Source of the DNA: Chitinophagaceae bacterium
Lineage (GTDB): Bacteria > Bacteroidota > Bacteroidia > Chitinophagales > REEL01
DNA: 53,794 bases
Assembly (NCBI GenBank): GCA_007695095.1
Contig: REEL01000113.1
Span: forward strand, 1-53,794
Direction: 5' to 3'
Positions 41,548 through 52,060 of the stretch are shown piece by piece (the first letter of the stretch is position 1; each line of letters opens with the position of its first letter). Made by a program: the position numbers and the translations under genes. Under the pieces are notes generated by a model that saw nothing but the letters and a program-made list of their open reading frames with translations, did not search any database and was not told where the DNA came from.

Positions 41548-42351
41548 ATGAATAAAAGTATACTATCAAATTTACTTAGAAAAACCGGCTTGCTCCATCT
41601 TGCCGATAAAACGAAGTTTTTCCTTGAAAAAGTGAAAAACAAAAAGATTAATAATCAATTTAAAGAAGAACATCCGCATATAAAACTACCTCCCGATTAC
41701 TTAATTTACGAATCCTTTCAAATGAACTACCGGAAATATTATACCGGTGGAAAAGCTACCGCCAATTGGTTGACAGAGATAATTAGAAAACATACTGATC
41801 TGGAAGAAAAAACTATATTAGATTGGGGTTGCGGACCCGGAAGAATTATCAGGCATCTGCCTCAACTGACCAAAAATTGTAAACTTTACGGTACTGATTA
41901 TAATCAAAAAACTATTGATTGGTGTAAAAGAAATTTGGGAGGTATTCATTTTAACTTAAACAGCTTAGAAGCTAAACTACCCTATTCAGATGAACAGTTT
42001 GATATAGTTTACGGTATCTCGATTTTTACTCATCTCTCTGAAAAAATGCATAATGAGTGGTTTGATGAGTTATACAGGACGACTAAAAAAGGAGGTATTA
42101 TGTTATTTACGCTGCAGGGAGATAACTTTAAAGGAAAGCTTAGCGGGGCAGAATTAGAACAATATGAGAATAATAAATTAGTGATTAGAGGTGGAGTAAA
42201 AGAAGGGCATCGAATTTTTTCTGCTTTTCACCCAAAAGAATACGTAAAAAATTTATTTAAAAAAGCAGAAATTCTGGAACATATAGAACCTAAACCTATA
42301 AACAGACTGGACACGCCTCAGGATATATGGATAATTCGAAAAACTGCTTAA
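41548..42351 (+). CDS. SAM-dependent methyltransferase
   Basis: The 267-residue class I methyltransferase has motif I in LDWGCGPGRIIRHLP (~90-104), an acidic GTDYN for the adenosyl ribose (~115), and a motif IV-like F-D-I-V-Y-G-I-S-I-F-T-H-L (~150-162). No membrane segments. The substrate is unknown. The gene ends 4 bp inside the convergent OstA-like gene. Confidence 0.88.
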   Translation: MNKSILSNLLRKTGLLHLADKTKFFLEKVKNKKINNQFKEEHPHIKLPPDYLIYESFQMNYRKYYTGGKATANWLTEIIRKHTDLEEKTILDWGCGPGRIIRHLPQLTKNCKLYGTDYNQKTIDWCKRNLGGIHFNLNSLEAKLPYSDEQFDIVYGISIFTHLSEKMHNEWFDELYRTTKKGGIMLFTLQGDNFKGKLSGAELEQYENNKLVIRGGVKEGHRIFSAFHPKEYVKNLFKKAEILEHIEPKPINRLDTPQDIWIIRKTA

Positions 42352-43925
42352 TCTCTAACACCTGTTCTTTCACGACCACCACCGGCAGGTTGCTTTTCTT
42401 TTTGTTCTGTCTCTTCTTTTAGCAAAACAATTGGATTCAATAAATCAGCTTTAGATAATGGCCTGTACTCAGTTCTCCAGTTAAAACCACTTAAATGATA
42501 CTCTGATGGATGACTATTTCCAATCGGGTAAAATCCGGCTTCAGGGGATTGCCTGAAATGAATTCTTTCTATATTATTATCCAGAAAAAACAATGACATA
42601 CCGGCTGCTACAACACGATTGACACCTATATATCTGTCATTATCATCTTTTCCGAAATAAACAGACTCAGCATTTCCGGTTACTTCCATATTTTTCAGAC
42701 TTCCCTCCGCGAAATAACCGTGTATATGCCTGCCCTTTATCTGATTATAAACTTCATCTCCTTCATACTCAATTAAGAAGGCATTCCGAATTAATTCAAC
42801 TTCATCTAACTGATTATTCTTCATCATTATCAAAATCGTATCCCCACTTAGCTGAGTATTTTCCTGCCAAACTACCGGATTATACATCATTCTGATGATA
42901 CTATCTTCATAAGAAAAGCTCAGAGAATCAGCAAAACCCTGCAAGTCTTCTTTAAAAAAACGAGATTGACGATGTGCAATCAAATATCTGTTTTCCGAGG
43001 TATCAATGCCTGAGAATAAAGTGTCCGCCGTTAAGAATAATGTGTCATTATCCATTACGGACTTCATCATCGGTTTACGGGTTGCCATTAGCTGTTCGGT
43101 TTCACGATTGTAGATACCGTAATGACCACTAATTATTATTTTTTCAATAGTATCTGTCCATACAAAATAGCGCTCAGAAATTCCCTCTCCTGAATCAGCA
43201 TTGTAATGAAGACTATCACTCTCTAAAATCTGGTGACCGGAAACTACACGGGTATTTCGCCCAAAAACCCCTTCATCAGTTTTTGTGTTAAAAAATCCAT
43301 TATCACAGTAAATCACTTGCTGATCTGTTACTATACGGGTGTTTCTATAAAAAACCAATTGAGATTGACGTGTATTATATTTTAAGGTATCTGCAAAAAT
43401 TGTGTAGCCTTCATCTATTAGGATTACATTTTTATAAAACGTAGCCTGTTCATTAGCCATGTTTATAAAACCGCTTTCGCTTTTCAGGTTTAGGGTATTT
43501 TCAGTAAATTCTCCTCCCGAAAAATAATAAGCAACCTCTCTGTCTAAGTAATAATCTAAGATATGTGTTTTTAAAACTTTATTGCCTTCAACAATTCTGA
43601 CATTTCTTCTGGCTTCTACTTTTCTTCTGTCTCCAAAATAGAAAACAGTATCTGCAAACAACTCGGTAGTATCATTATGCACGACTCTTACATTTCCAAT
43701 AGCATCTACCCTATTAACATCTATGTAAAAAAAGGCTTTGTCGCAATACAAAATTGCATCATCCTGTTTAAGACCCACATTACCTTCAAGCAGTCTGGTT
43801 TTTTGCCCTCCACGCTCAGTCATCGTCAAGCGATCCGCATGAAGAATTTCCAATTGCTTAACTGCAAAAACCTCATTTAGCTGAAATAAAAACAGAATAA
43901 AAAAAAAGTGCTTTAAATAACGCAT
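42348..43925 (-). CDS. OstA/LptA-like outer-membrane biogenesis protein
   Basis: The 525-residue secreted protein has a signal peptide (~1-21). The rest is a long series of beta-jellyroll repeats of the OstA type: I-L-Y-C-D-K-A-F-F, V-D-A-I-G-N-V-R-V, D-T-V-F-Y, then several further turns to residue ~450. These match LptA/OstA-like proteins, which bind lipopolysaccharide in the periplasm. It is a Bacteroidota OstA-like variant, not classical LptD, because no C-terminal barrel is visible. The C-terminus is polar. Confidence 0.83.
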   Translation of the reverse strand: MRYLKHFFFILFLFQLNEVFAVKQLEILHADRLTMTERGGQKTRLLEGNVGLKQDDAILYCDKAFFYIDVNRVDAIGNVRVVHNDTTELFADTVFYFGDRRKVEARRNVRIVEGNKVLKTHILDYYLDREVAYYFSGGEFTENTLNLKSESGFINMANEQATFYKNVILIDEGYTIFADTLKYNTRQSQLVFYRNTRIVTDQQVIYCDNGFFNTKTDEGVFGRNTRVVSGHQILESDSLHYNADSGEGISERYFVWTDTIEKIIISGHYGIYNRETEQLMATRKPMMKSVMDNDTLFLTADTLFSGIDTSENRYLIAHRQSRFFKEDLQGFADSLSFSYEDSIIRMMYNPVVWQENTQLSGDTILIMMKNNQLDEVELIRNAFLIEYEGDEVYNQIKGRHIHGYFAEGSLKNMEVTGNAESVYFGKDDNDRYIGVNRVVAAGMSLFFLDNNIERIHFRQSPEAGFYPIGNSHPSEYHLSGFNWRTEYRPLSKADLLNPIVLLKEETEQKEKQPAGGGRERTGVRD

Positions 43926-44133
43926 TTATATTACTGTAAAAGTATTCATTAGTTTATTATTTACGTTGTTTTGTTTAATAGATTGTCCAATAATTAAAAT
44001 AACTTATTAGTTATCAACAGAAACACAAACAAATAAAAAAATATCTAAATAAATAAGCATTTAAATTGAACCATTTCCTTACAAATTTATTTAAAATTGC
44101 AGTCAAATCTTTATTTTCATAAAAAAACCTGTT

Positions 44134-46425
44134 ATGTACAAATACCTTTTATTCTTTATCATCTTTTTTTACGCTTCAGAAATTTATGCTCAAATGATTA
44201 CCATAAGTGGTAATGTAACGGAACAAGCAACAGGCGAAGACTTACCGGGTGCGAATATCCGTATTATAGATGAAAATAAGGGCACTTCTTCGAATATGTA
44301 TGGATTTTATTCAATTCGGGTACCCGCAGGGGACGTTAATATATCCGCCAGTTTCATAGGATTTGAAACTATGGAAGTTAGTTTTAGTGCAACAAACGAC
44401 ACAACCATTAACTTTAGATTAATTGAAGAGGGTGAGCAATTAGATGAAGTGGTTGTAAGAACCGACAGGGCGCAAGAGCGGGTTGAGTCTACTCAAATGA
44501 GTTCTGTCAGTTTACCCATCCAACAGATTAGGGAGGTCCCGGCTATTTTCGGAGAGGTTGATATTTTAAAAGTTGCTCAGCTTACACCCGGTGTACAGTC
44601 CGGCTCTGAAGGGAGCACGGGATTTTTTGTTCGGGGAGGTGGTTCAGATCAAAATTTAATCTTACTTGATGAAGCTACCGTATACAATGCTTCACACCTT
44701 TTTGGCTTTTTTAGTGTCTTCAATCCCGAAACAGTAAGAGGTCTTGAATTATACAAAGGAGGTTACCCGGCTAAATACGGAGGCAGATTATCCTCTGTAA
44801 TGGATATTCAACTGAAAGAAGGAAACAACCAAAAATACGGGGCTTCAGGAGGCTTAGGAATTATATCCTCCAGGCTTATGCTGGAAGGACCCATAGTTAA
44901 AGATAAATCTTCATTTTTGATTGCCGGCAGAAGGACTTATTTTGACATTTTCACCAGGGCAATTAATCAGGCGAATACAGATAACGAAAGTTTCACTCCA
45001 ATTCCGGACTACTATTTTTATGATTTGAATTTTAAAGCTAATTACAGGATTAATGACAATAACCGGGTATTTCTCAGTGCTTATTACGGAAAAGATGTTT
45101 TTTCATTTGGTTCCGGTATATTTAATATTGACTTTGATTGGGGAAATTTTACTACTACCGCCCGCTGGAATCGTGTATTCAACAGCAGACTATTTTCCAA
45201 TACAACTTTTACCTTCAGCAACTATAACTACAAAATTGAAAACTCTATAGATCAATTTGAATTTTCATTAGGCAGCCGAATACAGGATTTTAATTTTAAA
45301 ACGGATTTTGATTACTATATTTCTCCAAATCATAAACTGAACTTTGGTGCTTTTTACACTTATCATCAATTCATACCGGGAAGGTTCAGCGGCAGTAGTG
45401 AAGATGATGTAGTTGATTTCGATAATGAAGAAAATATTGATGCTCACCAGTTCGGTCTTTATGTCAGTGATGAGTTTGAGCCTTTTGAAGATTTGAAAGT
45501 CAATGTAGGTCTTAGATTATCAGCTTTTTATAACGAAAAATTTTACTGGAATTTAGAACCCAGAGTTTCTGCCAGATATTTATTAACCGAAACCCTTTCA
45601 CTAAAAGCAAGTTACACCGAAATGGCACAATACATTCACTTAGTAGCCAGTTCCGGTGCCAGCTTACCTACAGATATTTGGTATCCTTCAACTTCAGTGA
45701 TTCCACCTCAAAAAGCCAGACAAGCTGCTGTGGGAGTTACGAAAAACTTAGGTTGGCAATCTTTAAGTTTAAGCGGTGAAGTTTATTATAAATGGTTGCT
45801 GAACCAAGTAGATTTCAGAGATGGAGCTCAATTATTTTTAAACCCAAGACTGGAGGATGAATTTATCTTTGGAGATGGTTACAGCTATGGCTTTGAATTA
45901 TTTCTTGAAAAACAAAGAGGCAATACAACCGGCTGGATTGGTTATACCTGGTCTATATCAGAACGAACGTTTGAAGGTGTAAATAATGGGAATCCATTTT
46001 TCCCGACATACGACAGAAGACATGATATTTCAGTTGTTCTTTCACACAAAATTAATCGTCGCTGGTCTGTATCCGGAACATGGGTTTATGGTAGCGGCAG
46101 CCGGACGACTTTGCCGGTGGGTAGGTATTTAGTCTTTGACGTAGATGGAACCACTCCTTCAATTGTACCTGAATATACTGAAAGAAATAGTTTTCAATTG
46201 CCGGCCTATCACAGAATGGACTTAGGAGTAACCTATAACTTTTTCCCGAGATGGGGAGAAGGTGATTTAAACTTTGGCATTTACAATGTGTATAACAGAC
46301 GAAATCCTTTCTTCATCTTTTATGATGAAAATACGAACAATGATGGCGATATCACAGGCTATCAGGCAAAATTAGTGAGCCTTTTTCCAATAATTCCTTC
46401 AATCACCTTTAACTTCAAAATTTAA
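44134..46425 (+). CDS. TonB-dependent receptor with carboxypeptidase-like N-terminal domain
   Basis: The 763-residue outer-membrane transporter has a signal peptide (~1-19), a carboxypeptidase-regulatory-like domain (~23-108; D-L-P-G-A-N-I-R-I and G-F-Y-S-I-R-V-P-A-G), a plug (~120-220; F-F-V-R-G-G-G-S-D-Q-N), and a barrel of ~22 strands ending in an aromatic/hydrophobic strand (I-T-F-N-F-K-I). It is FecA/CirA-like, and the transported ligand is unknown. The DUF4249 lipoprotein starts 4 bp later, a standard Bacteroidota uptake pair. Confidence 0.95.
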   Translation: MYKYLLFFIIFFYASEIYAQMITISGNVTEQATGEDLPGANIRIIDENKGTSSNMYGFYSIRVPAGDVNISASFIGFETMEVSFSATNDTTINFRLIEEGEQLDEVVVRTDRAQERVESTQMSSVSLPIQQIREVPAIFGEVDILKVAQLTPGVQSGSEGSTGFFVRGGGSDQNLILLDEATVYNASHLFGFFSVFNPETVRGLELYKGGYPAKYGGRLSSVMDIQLKEGNNQKYGASGGLGIISSRLMLEGPIVKDKSSFLIAGRRTYFDIFTRAINQANTDNESFTPIPDYYFYDLNFKANYRINDNNRVFLSAYYGKDVFSFGSGIFNIDFDWGNFTTTARWNRVFNSRLFSNTTFTFSNYNYKIENSIDQFEFSLGSRIQDFNFKTDFDYYISPNHKLNFGAFYTYHQFIPGRFSGSSEDDVVDFDNEENIDAHQFGLYVSDEFEPFEDLKVNVGLRLSAFYNEKFYWNLEPRVSARYLLTETLSLKASYTEMAQYIHLVASSGASLPTDIWYPSTSVIPPQKARQAAVGVTKNLGWQSLSLSGEVYYKWLLNQVDFRDGAQLFLNPRLEDEFIFGDGYSYGFELFLEKQRGNTTGWIGYTWSISERTFEGVNNGNPFFPTYDRRHDISVVLSHKINRRWSVSGTWVYGSGSRTTLPVGRYLVFDVDGTTPSIVPEYTERNSFQLPAYHRMDLGVTYNFFPRWGEGDLNFGIYNVYNRRNPFFIFYDENTNNDGDITGYQAKLVSLFPIIPSITFNFKI

Positions 46426-46429
46426 TTAA

Positions 46430-47245
46430 ATGAGATTATATACCATAGTTCTTTCTGCACTTACACTTTTAATAGTTTCTTGTGAAAACATGCAGCAAGA
46501 TATCGAATTAGAACTGCCGGAATATGAAAATAAGTTAGTAGTGGAGTCATATCTGGAGCGAGGAAAACCATTTCGGGTTACCTTAACTGAAAGCCAGGCC
46601 TATTTTGATCAACCCGGAAATCCTGTAATTCAGGATGCACTAGTGATTATTACTTATGGAGAAAATACTGACACCTTAGAGTTTAACCCTTCTTTTTTAG
46701 ATTTAAACACTTTAAAGGTCTATAATTTTGTTTCTGAAAATACTGTACCTGAAGACTTTGACGGTCCATATACCTTATATGTAAAAGACAATAGCGGAAG
46801 AGAAGCCGTAGCGGAAACATCTTTTATTGAAGAATTAAATCTGGATACTATCAGACTACAATACAATAGCGAAAATGAGGTATTGCTCCTAATTTCATTC
46901 ACAGACCCACCGGTTGTAGCAAACTACTACCGATTAATTGTAAATAAAGACTCTTTAACGGCTGCACCGGATGTTTCCTTTCAACTTAGTGATGGTTCGC
47001 TTGATGGCGAGCAAATCACTTTAGGCACAGGCTATGATTATGAAATTGGTGATACGGTTTTTGTTACCCTTTTTCATTTGAGTGAAAAGTATTTCCGATT
47101 TTTGGCAACATCTTCTTCAGCTCAATCGGCTCAAGGGAATCCCTTCGGACAGCCCGGTGCAGTTGAGACAAATATCGAAGGTGGCTTAGGGATTTTTGTT
47201 GCTTTAACTTACGACAGAAGAAAACTAATCATCCCTGCAAAATAG
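46430..47245 (+). CDS. DUF4249 lipoprotein (receptor partner)
   Basis: The 271-residue protein has a signal peptide and lipobox LLIVSC (Cys18). After it come Ig-like strand patterns such as L-V-V-E-S-Y-L-E-R-G and V-T-L-T-E-S-Q, typical of DUF4249. This family is almost always next to a TonB-dependent receptor, as here (4-bp gap), so it probably serves as its surface or periplasmic accessory. It may contribute to substrate capture, by analogy with SusD-type lipoproteins but without homology to them. Confidence 0.9.
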   Translation: MRLYTIVLSALTLLIVSCENMQQDIELELPEYENKLVVESYLERGKPFRVTLTESQAYFDQPGNPVIQDALVIITYGENTDTLEFNPSFLDLNTLKVYNFVSENTVPEDFDGPYTLYVKDNSGREAVAETSFIEELNLDTIRLQYNSENEVLLLISFTDPPVVANYYRLIVNKDSLTAAPDVSFQLSDGSLDGEQITLGTGYDYEIGDTVFVTLFHLSEKYFRFLATSSSAQSAQGNPFGQPGAVETNIEGGLGIFVALTYDRRKLIIPAK

Positions 47246-47282
47246 CTAAGGCAAACAGCTTTTTAAATTTTAAAAATAAACT

Positions 47283-48257
47283 ATGAAAGCTTTTGTAACG
47301 GGAGGAACAGGATTTATTGGAATTAACCTCATACACCTTCTTGCCGAAAAAGGATGGGAAATTACCGTCTTGCATAGAAAAACCAGCAATCTGAATCCGG
47401 TAAAACTTCCGGGCATCCAATTTCAAGAGGGAGATGTTACAAATTTTGCGAGTATAATTAAGGCTATACCGGAAGGAACGGATGTGATTTTTAATTTAGC
47501 TGCCAGCACGAATACATGGTCAAAAAATAATAAACAACAGACTGAAATAAATAATTTAGGTACCCAAAACATGGTAAACGCCGCTTTGCAAAAAAAAGTA
47601 AAGCGATTTATACACACCTCTTCCATAGTAGCATACGGAATACATGACGCTGAAATTAACGAGAACACCCCTTCGAATGCAGAAAAATTAGATTTCAATT
47701 ATTCTATTACTAAGTTTCAAAGCGAACAGATTGTAAAAAATGCCGTGAAAAAAGGCCTGGATGCCGTGATTTTGAATCCCGCTAATGTGATTGGTCCCTA
47801 TGACTACCAAAACTGGGTCAGGATGTTTTTAATCATCAATGAAAAAGGAACACCGGGTGTCCCCTCCGGAAAAGCTTCCTTTTGCTATGTTAAAGATGTG
47901 GCTAATGCTCATATTTCAGCTTTCAAATCCGGGAAAATTGGTGAAAACTATCTTTTAGGCGGACCGGCACACTCATATATAGAGGTTATTAATAAAATTG
48001 AGACTTTATTAAATAAAAAAGTTTCTCAAAAAGTTACCCCTGACTTTCTCTTAAAAGTTTTTGCCGGAATAAACAATTCAATTTCAGCAATTACTTCTAA
48101 AAAACCCACACTTACCCCGGAAGAAGTTATACTCTTAACTGCCCGCATGACTTGTAAGTCACAAAAGGCAGTTGCCGACCTTAATTATAAAATATCCGAT
48201 CTTGATTTTATGCTTCAAAGCACTTTTGAATGGCTTAAATCTGAAAAGAAAATCTAA
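47283..48257 (+). CDS. NAD-dependent epimerase/dehydratase family protein
   Basis: The 324-residue extended short-chain dehydrogenase has the NAD(P) motif VTGGTGFIG (~5-13), an active-site Y-S-I-T-K (Y-x-x-x-K) with preceding S-S-I-V-A-Y-G, and the dihydroflavonol-reductase-like N-P-A-N-V-I-G-P. The substrate is unknown. It lies 37 bp after DUF4249 in the same direction, but similar genes usually stand alone, so co-transcription is uncertain. Confidence 0.88.
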   Translation: MKAFVTGGTGFIGINLIHLLAEKGWEITVLHRKTSNLNPVKLPGIQFQEGDVTNFASIIKAIPEGTDVIFNLAASTNTWSKNNKQQTEINNLGTQNMVNAALQKKVKRFIHTSSIVAYGIHDAEINENTPSNAEKLDFNYSITKFQSEQIVKNAVKKGLDAVILNPANVIGPYDYQNWVRMFLIINEKGTPGVPSGKASFCYVKDVANAHISAFKSGKIGENYLLGGPAHSYIEVINKIETLLNKKVSQKVTPDFLLKVFAGINNSISAITSKKPTLTPEEVILLTARMTCKSQKAVADLNYKISDLDFMLQSTFEWLKSEKKI

Positions 48258-48569
48258 ACGATAATTCTTTTAATAAATAACTCCTCGTAAATACTTTTTA
48301 CTAAAATCAGGATTCTTACTTGGTTCACCATATTTATTTTACTGATAAGCAATGATTATTAAAATATTTTTAAGTATATTTAACTTAACTTTATAAGGTC
48401 ACTGAGCTTGTTTTTTTAATTAATGCTTTTTGCTTTGTGCTATGCAATTGCATCTACGGTATAAAATCCGATAAAAGTATTTATCGCAAAAAATTAAAAA
48501 AATCAATTTCAAAGTACTTTGTAAGATTCAATTTTTATTAAAAACCAAAAACTACTAAAAACAATTATT
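48258..48569. other. Intergenic region without recognised feature
   Basis: No supported gene is seen over these 312 bp. The last part is A/T-rich and contains GTACTTTG, close to but not matching a -7 box. A promoter for the next gene is expected here but could not be placed. Confidence 0.6.
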
Positions 48570-49634
48570 ATGAAAAAATCAATTTACTTATTTCTAAGCC
48601 TTTTGTTTAGCTATAATGCTTTTGCACAAATTAGCATTTCAAAAGAAAATTTCCCTAAAATTGGAGACACCATAACATTAGCTAATGACACTACACAAAT
48701 TAGTATTGGCAGTGCCGGAGCGAATCAAATTTGGGACTTTTCCATGCTGGAAAATCACGGTGAATATTCAAGTTATTTTATCGACCCTGCAAACACTCCA
48801 TTTGCGAATTCTTTTCCAAACAGCAATATAGCCGTTATTTCAAGCGAAGACAGTGAAGAATTTTATGTATTCATAGATATTAGTGAGGATGGTATTTATT
48901 TACTGGGTTTTGCTGATAACAGTGAAACACCACCTTTTGTAGTAGAATTTGAAACACCAAGACAAATCTATGAGTTTCCTTTTACCTATGAAGATAATTT
49001 TTCACAATCTTACTCTGAGCTAATATTTCAGGACACAACCTCTCTTATAGGAGCAGATTCAGTAAGATTTTATCAAAAAACAGAAAGAGTAGTGTATATT
49101 GATGGATACGGGACTGTCTATCTGCCAAATGACACTTTAGAAGCATTGAGAGTCCGTGAAGTTGAATATAATGTAGATTCTACACAAGTTCTTTTTGGTG
49201 GTTCATGGACTAATTTAGAAGTATTAAGGGATACTTTTATTAGTTATCAATGGTATAGTGATCTTACAATTTCCGGTTGGGCATTGGTTACTATCAATCT
49301 AGATAATTATAATGATGTAAGCGGGACTGCTGAATGGTATGAAAACATACCTAATCAAATCAGTTCTGTACCAAACCGTATAAAAAATGATAACTTGATT
49401 TCAATTTATCCGAATCCGGCCAGTGAATATATTTCTGTAAAATTCGAGAAAAATACAGACAGTAACTACCGGTTAAATCTATACGATTTGAAAGGTCAAT
49501 TGATAAAAACTCAAAACATTAATCAGCAAAACAATAGAATTGAGCTTAATGGAATTTCAAAGGGTATGTACATTTATTCTATACAGAAAAACGGAAATAT
49601 CCCTCAGCATTTTGGGAAACTGAATATACAGTAA
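48570..49634 (+). CDS. T9SS cargo protein of unknown function
   Basis: The 354-residue secreted protein has a signal peptide (~1-19, ending Ala-Phe-Ala-Gln). The middle ~260 residues are beta-rich and acidic, with no recognised domain. The last ~75 residues are a type A T9SS sorting domain (S-I-Y-P-N-P-A-S-E-Y, then D-L-K-G-Q-L-I-K-T and G-M-Y-I-Y-S-I). It is expected on the surface or in the medium. Monocistronic. Confidence 0.85.
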   Translation: MKKSIYLFLSLLFSYNAFAQISISKENFPKIGDTITLANDTTQISIGSAGANQIWDFSMLENHGEYSSYFIDPANTPFANSFPNSNIAVISSEDSEEFYVFIDISEDGIYLLGFADNSETPPFVVEFETPRQIYEFPFTYEDNFSQSYSELIFQDTTSLIGADSVRFYQKTERVVYIDGYGTVYLPNDTLEALRVREVEYNVDSTQVLFGGSWTNLEVLRDTFISYQWYSDLTISGWALVTINLDNYNDVSGTAEWYENIPNQISSVPNRIKNDNLISIYPNPASEYISVKFEKNTDSNYRLNLYDLKGQLIKTQNINQQNNRIELNGISKGMYIYSIQKNGNIPQHFGKLNIQ

Positions 49635-49799
49635 GGTCTTAATAACAAATGGGTTGTACGTTTTTTCTTAGCTAAATTGGTGACTTTTTAAAAATATGCG
49701 CTTTTTTAAAATTTATTTAAGTCGCAAAATGATGTTAAATTTACATTTAGAGTAAAAGAAAATTTTCCTCTTTTTTAATTAACATCAGGAAAGAAATAG

Positions 49800-51782
49800 A
49801 TGCATCGCATATATATTATCATCTTTCTACTAACAGGTTTCCTGCTTTTCTCTTTAAGTCGTTGTGATACCGGCAAAAAAACAAAGAAAAAAACAGATCT
49901 AGTAGAAGATATTGAATGGCGCAACCTCCATGAAGGAGTAGAATATGTCGGGATGGCTACTTGCCGTTCTTGTCATGAAGATGTTTATGATGACTATATT
50001 CAAACCGGCATGGGCCGATCATTAGGATTAGCTACCCCGGATAGGAGTGATGCGCATTTTGGAGAGCATGTACTTATTAGAGATGAACATTCTAACTTAA
50101 ATTATTTCCCCTTTTGGGTTGAAGACTCCCTTTATATCCATGAGTTCAGAATTTTAGATGGAGATACTGTACATTCACGGAAAGAATACATACCCTATAT
50201 CATTGGATCTGGAAATCACACTAATTCACACCTCTTGGAAATCAATGGGTACATCTATCAGGCTCCTATAACTTTTTATACTCAAAAAGAAGAATGGGAT
50301 TTAGCTCCCGGTTTTGATGATGGGTTTAATACCCGTTTTGAGAGACTTATAGGACTGGAATGCATGAACTGCCATAATGCAAGACCTGATTTTGACTTCC
50401 TTTCTGAAAACAAATATCATTCTATTGCAAAGGGAATTGACTGTGAAAGATGTCATGGCCCGGGAGAACTTCATGTACGCGAAAAACTTGCCGGCATTGT
50501 AGTAGATACATCTGTTAAAGCCGACAATTCAATTGTAAATCCGGCAAGGCTAAATGTTGAACAACAGCTTAGCTTATGCCAAAGCTGTCACTTACAGGGT
50601 GTTGCTGTGCTGGAAGAAGGTAAAGAATTTACAGATTTCAAACCGGGCATGTATTTAAGCGATGTTCTAAATATATTTCTTCCAAGGTTTGAAGGGGCTG
50701 ATGATAAATTCATTATGGCTTCTCAGGCTGAGCGTTTGAGAATGAGTGATTGCTTTACTGTATCTAATTCTACTACTGAGCTTGTTGATATGAGTTGCAT
50801 AACTTGCCATAATCCCCACATAAGTGTAAAAAACACAGCTATTCAAACCTTCAACGCTGCCTGTATTGACTGTCATACTCAACAAAATCTGGCGCTTTGT
50901 TCAGAAACTGAAGAAAGGCTTATAGCCGCTGATAATGATTGCTCTTCCTGTCATATGCCAAAATCAGGTAGTATAGATATTCCGCATGTTTCCATAACAG
51001 ACCATTATATTCGTAAACATGCAAAAGGATATACTGAGGGAAATATCACTTATGAAGAAATTGAGACGATTAAAAAATTCATTGGTCTGGAAAGTATGAT
51101 TCAGCAGAACCCAACTGCGGTAATGACAGCCAGAGGCTATTTAACTTTTTATGAACGATTCAGTCCCAGAAGTTATATGCTTGACAGCGCGGCAAACTAT
51201 CTGTTTAGTCAAAATGTAAACCTTGAAAAAGAAGGCTTTGCAGCTGCGATTCATTATTATTTTTTAAAAGAAGACTTTTCATCCATCATAGACCTCAGCA
51301 GGAAAAGAAATATAAATACAATTAAAGATAGCTGGACGCTGTATAGAATTGGTGAAGCTTATTACTCAAGGGGACAATTCAATCAATCAGAAAAGTATTT
51401 TAAAGCATGTGTGCAGATAAAGCCACTGCATCTTGAATTTCAAAACAAACTGGCTGTAAACTATTTACAAACGGGCAATTTTGATGAAGCCAAAACAGTA
51501 TTTAAATTCATTATTGATAAAAATCCATACAACAAAGCAGCTCTTTCAAATTTAGGATTTATCTATTTTCAAGAGTTCCGTTTTGAAGAATCTGAAGATT
51601 TATTAACCAAGGCCGTCCGCTTAGACCCTGATTATGAAAATGCCGTATTTAATTTAAGTGCACTTTATTTAGAAACTGCCAATGTTCCAAAAGCTATTAG
51701 ACTATTAGAAAATTTTACCAGGCAGCACCCTGACAATCTTCAGGCCAGAGATTTTCTTCAACAAATAAGAAGAGGCGGGTGA
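49800..51782 (+). CDS. Heptaheme cytochrome c lipoprotein with C-terminal TPRs
   Basis: The 660-residue protein has an N-terminal signal with a possible lipobox (LFSLSRC, Cys22). Seven CXXCH heme motifs are visible: CRSCH (from Cys55), CMNCH, CERCH, CQSCH, CITCH, CIDCH and CSSCH, within roughly residues 55-390. It resembles cytochrome c554-type multiheme proteins. Residues ~510-655 form several TPRs (Y-x-x-G-Q-F-N-Q-S-E-K-Y-F, L-G-F-I-Y-F-Q-E). It probably carries electrons in the periplasm or at the outer membrane and binds partners via the TPRs. No reductase genes are adjacent. Confidence 0.92.
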   Translation: MHRIYIIIFLLTGFLLFSLSRCDTGKKTKKKTDLVEDIEWRNLHEGVEYVGMATCRSCHEDVYDDYIQTGMGRSLGLATPDRSDAHFGEHVLIRDEHSNLNYFPFWVEDSLYIHEFRILDGDTVHSRKEYIPYIIGSGNHTNSHLLEINGYIYQAPITFYTQKEEWDLAPGFDDGFNTRFERLIGLECMNCHNARPDFDFLSENKYHSIAKGIDCERCHGPGELHVREKLAGIVVDTSVKADNSIVNPARLNVEQQLSLCQSCHLQGVAVLEEGKEFTDFKPGMYLSDVLNIFLPRFEGADDKFIMASQAERLRMSDCFTVSNSTTELVDMSCITCHNPHISVKNTAIQTFNAACIDCHTQQNLALCSETEERLIAADNDCSSCHMPKSGSIDIPHVSITDHYIRKHAKGYTEGNITYEEIETIKKFIGLESMIQQNPTAVMTARGYLTFYERFSPRSYMLDSAANYLFSQNVNLEKEGFAAAIHYYFLKEDFSSIIDLSRKRNINTIKDSWTLYRIGEAYYSRGQFNQSEKYFKACVQIKPLHLEFQNKLAVNYLQTGNFDEAKTVFKFIIDKNPYNKAALSNLGFIYFQEFRFEESEDLLTKAVRLDPDYENAVFNLSALYLETANVPKAIRLLENFTRQHPDNLQARDFLQQIRRGG

Positions 51783-51914
51783 GGGAGAAAGTAGGCAGGA
51801 GGCAGTGGCAGTGGCAGTAGGCAGGATAGGAAGTCCCAAGAAAACCAAGTCCCAAGAGCCCAAATTCCAAGAAAGAAAAATGTCAAAATTATGATGGAAA
51901 ATGGAAAATCCATC

Positions 51915-51989
51915 GGGAGCACCCTGAAATCAGTTGTCACTCTGAGTGGCAGCGAAGAGTCTCCGTATTAATCTGTAGACAGCTTTCGC
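51915..51989 (+). repeat. 75-bp direct repeat, copy 1
   Basis: It matches 52209-52283 at 73 of 75 positions without gaps. The core GTCACTCTGAGTGGCAGCG is followed by AAGAGTCTCCGTATTAATC. Confidence 0.95.
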
Positions 51990-51996
51990 CCCAAGA

Positions 51997-52060
51997 GACC
52001 AAATTCCAAGAATTCAAAAATTCAAAGGTAGCAATATTATTAGCACGCTCATAAAAGGGA
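51997..52060 (-). repeat. 64-bp direct repeat, copy 1 (coding relic?)
   Basis: It matches 53731-53794 at 54 of 64 positions without gaps. Read on the minus strand, one frame keeps the peptide PFYERAN-x-IA in both copies. Some differences are silent third-base changes, as expected of an old coding fragment. Confidence 0.85.
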
